Shown: one piece after another, positions 63,006 through 64,000 of the stretch | Position numbering within the stretch: position 1 is the first letter of the stretch | Layout of the letters: the number at the start of each line of letters is the position of its first letter | Assembly (NCBI GenBank): GCA_017469845.1 | Contig: JAFUFP010000050.1 | Coordinates: 28,455 to 92,454 of the forward strand | Length of the DNA stretch: 64,000 nucleotides | Source of the DNA: Bacteroidales bacterium | GTDB lineage: Bacteria > Bacteroidota > Bacteroidia > Bacteroidales > UBA932 | Direction of reading: 5' to 3' | Made by a program: the position numbers and the translations under genes | Notes under the pieces: model-generated | Told to the model about the DNA's origin: nothing | Databases searched by the model: none | What the model saw: the letters and a program-made list of their open reading frames with translations, nothing else

Positions 63006-63791
63006 CTACTTTTTGGTGATGCCTTCCCGTGCGGCCCTTTCCCTTATCCTCTTTATGCGCATGGCGGTATCCGGATGCGAAGAAAAGAGCTGGTTGACCA
63101 TGCTGCTCTGACGGGCTGATCCGTTGAGCGCCTGCAACTTTTCGAACCCTTCAGCCAGGCAGAGGGGATTCTTGCCGGCGGCTTTGAGGAACGAATATCC
63201 GAAATCATCCGCCTCCGACTCCTGCTTCTTGGAGTACTGGGCGTTCATTATGGTATAGCCTATCGCTCCGAGTTGTGAATCCGTGAGAGCGGCGGCGACG
63301 TTTCCGGTGGCTGCTACACCATTGAGGGCCGCCTGCGTCAGAAGGGCGTTGCGCATCTCCTTCTTCGAGTGCTTGAGGGCAACATGGCCGATCTCGTGAC
63401 CGATGACTCCCAGAACCTCATCGTCAGTCATGAGGTCCATAAGACCGGTATACACCCTGACGGAACCGTCGGCACATGCGAAAGCGTTCACGTCACTGGT
63501 CTTGTACACCTTGAAATTCAGCGGAACGCCGTCAACCTGAGTAAGACCGGAGGTGAGACGACGGAGTCTCTTGGTATAAGCGTCGCTTTCGGGAAGGACG
63601 GGACTCTGCGCATCCAACTGGGTGATGTACTGATGGACATACTCACGGACCTGTTCATCGGTTATGGACATGGCCTGCATAGCTCCGACAGCGCCATACA
63701 AAGCCCTGTCGGCATTGAATGCGGTTCCGCAGGAAGACAGCATCACCGATGCCGCCAAAGCTGAGATTATCAGGGAAAAAGATCTTTTCAT
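63006..63791 (-). CDS. M48 family metalloprotease, lipoprotein
   Basis: 261 residues. Lipobox LSSC (Cys21). The zinc motif HEIGH is at 132-136, the third ligand is expected in KQESEADDFGY near 192. This fits BepA/YggG-like M48 proteases that degrade misfolded outer membrane proteins. No TPR repeats are present, so it is the short form. A -7 box lies at 63829-63836. Confidence 0.92.
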   Translation of the reverse strand: MKRSFSLIISALAASVMLSSCGTAFNADRALYGAVGAMQAMSITDEQVREYVHQYITQLDAQSPVLPESDAYTKRLRRLTSGLTQVDGVPLNFKVYKTSDVNAFACADGSVRVYTGLMDLMTDDEVLGVIGHEIGHVALKHSKKEMRNALLTQAALNGVAATGNVAAALTDSQLGAIGYTIMNAQYSKKQESEADDFGYSFLKAAGKNPLCLAEGFEKLQALNGSARQSSMVNQLFSSHPDTAMRIKRIRERAAREGITKK

Positions 63792-63828
63792 GATGGTTAT
63801 GTTTTGAGGCCGGGAACAGCCGGCAATG

Positions 63829-63836
63829 CAAATATA
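63829..63836 (-). promoter_or_regulatory. -7 promoter element for the M48 gene
   Basis: Minus strand TATATTTG, a perfect consensus, 38 bases before the ATG at 63791. A TTG at normal spacing is not present. Confidence 0.5.
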
Positions 63837-63915
63837 GCAAAAGGATTTCGAAGGAGGATGGCGGCAAATCGCATATTTCGTATTATCTTTCCTCTATAAA
63901 TCCTCTCCTCCCCCT

Positions 63916-64000
63916 ATGCACAAAGGCTCCAACAAGGTGATAAGGGAATACGTAGACAATACCCAATTAATCCGCCGGAATTCCAACGGACTCAAAAGCA
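63916..64000 (+). CDS. Start of an unidentified gene (cut by window end)
   Basis: ATG at 63916 opens a frame of 28 codons to the edge (MHKGSNKVIREYVDNTQ, then LIRRNSNGLKS). A TATCTTTC box about 25 bases upstream resembles a -7 element. Too little is visible to name it. Confidence 0.45.
   Translation, partial: MHKGSNKVIREYVDNTQLIRRNSNGLKS

Noticed and set aside
2..64000. General reassignment of TAG to an amino acid
   Set aside because: Many intact genes in the window end in TAG at their natural C-terminus, so TAG functions as a stop.

Overview
The window reads as a chromosomal segment of a Bacteroidota bacterium, most likely order Bacteroidales from an anaerobic host-associated habitat. Several things point there. 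Promoters follow the Bacteroidales pattern, a TTG near -33 and TAnnTTTG near -7 about 19-21 bases apart, seen upstream of many genes. Conventional Shine-Dalgarno sites are scarce. The gene content includes DUF4290, DUF4954, a FISUMP lipoprotein, a Bacteroidetes-type AddAB, an N-terminal-rubredoxin rubrerythrin and many type II lipoproteins. Anaerobic fermentative metabolism is suggested by acetate kinase, a phosphotransacylase and rubrerythrin. Almost all genes are ordinary chromosomal genes. I found no tRNA, rRNA, CRISPR array, insertion sequence or prophage.

Layout. From 1 to 8.7 kb a rightward run carries an NrnA-type DHH phosphoesterase (cut by the window edge), two FKBP-type lipoproteins, a MATE transporter, a cytidylate-kinase-like protein, a serine hydrolase and a family 2 glycosidase. 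Acetate kinase and a Ptb-family transacylase follow under their own promoter. A leftward block (11.0-13.9 kb) has two TPM-domain proteins, LemA and a FISUMP lipoprotein. ApbE points right at 14.1 kb. The leftward block 15.2-25.7 kb holds LolA-like, FtsK and DUF4290, then AddA and AddB. Rubrerythrin follows, then a leftward S4 protein, a divergent phosphomannose-isomerase-like cupin and a small membrane protein.

From 28.5 to 44.2 kb the window is more accessory in character. It holds a DUF1016/YhcG nuclease broken by one amber codon, an exported esterase, a PLD-like protein, a CPBP protease, DinB, a metallophosphoesterase, DUF4954, a deoxyribosyltransferase-like protein, a sulfatase remnant, HtpG, two envelope proteins and a DUF1593 gene also broken by one amber codon. 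From 44.4 to 54.8 kb come an acyl-CoA synthetase, a HAD phosphatase, an aguA-aguB-purT operon (agmatine to putrescine, plus formate-dependent purine synthesis) and the lipid A genes lpxD, lpxC and lpxA with two small followers. The translation operon rimP-nusA-infB lies at 55.0-59.8 kb behind a structured leader. The window closes with a small lipoprotein, DoxX-like, Tmk, RidA and M48 protease genes and the first 28 codons of one more gene.

The observations most worth following are: a cluster of nine cysteines and eight histidines inserted in the isomerase-like cupin, which also lacks part of the classical zinc site; two genes each interrupted by a single in-frame TAG; a two-hairpin leader ahead of rimP; a stand-alone LpxC without the fused FabZ usual in this phylum; and a possible 26-residue membrane peptide gene at 28.6-28.8 kb. 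I did not find a clear multi-gene defence or mobile system.
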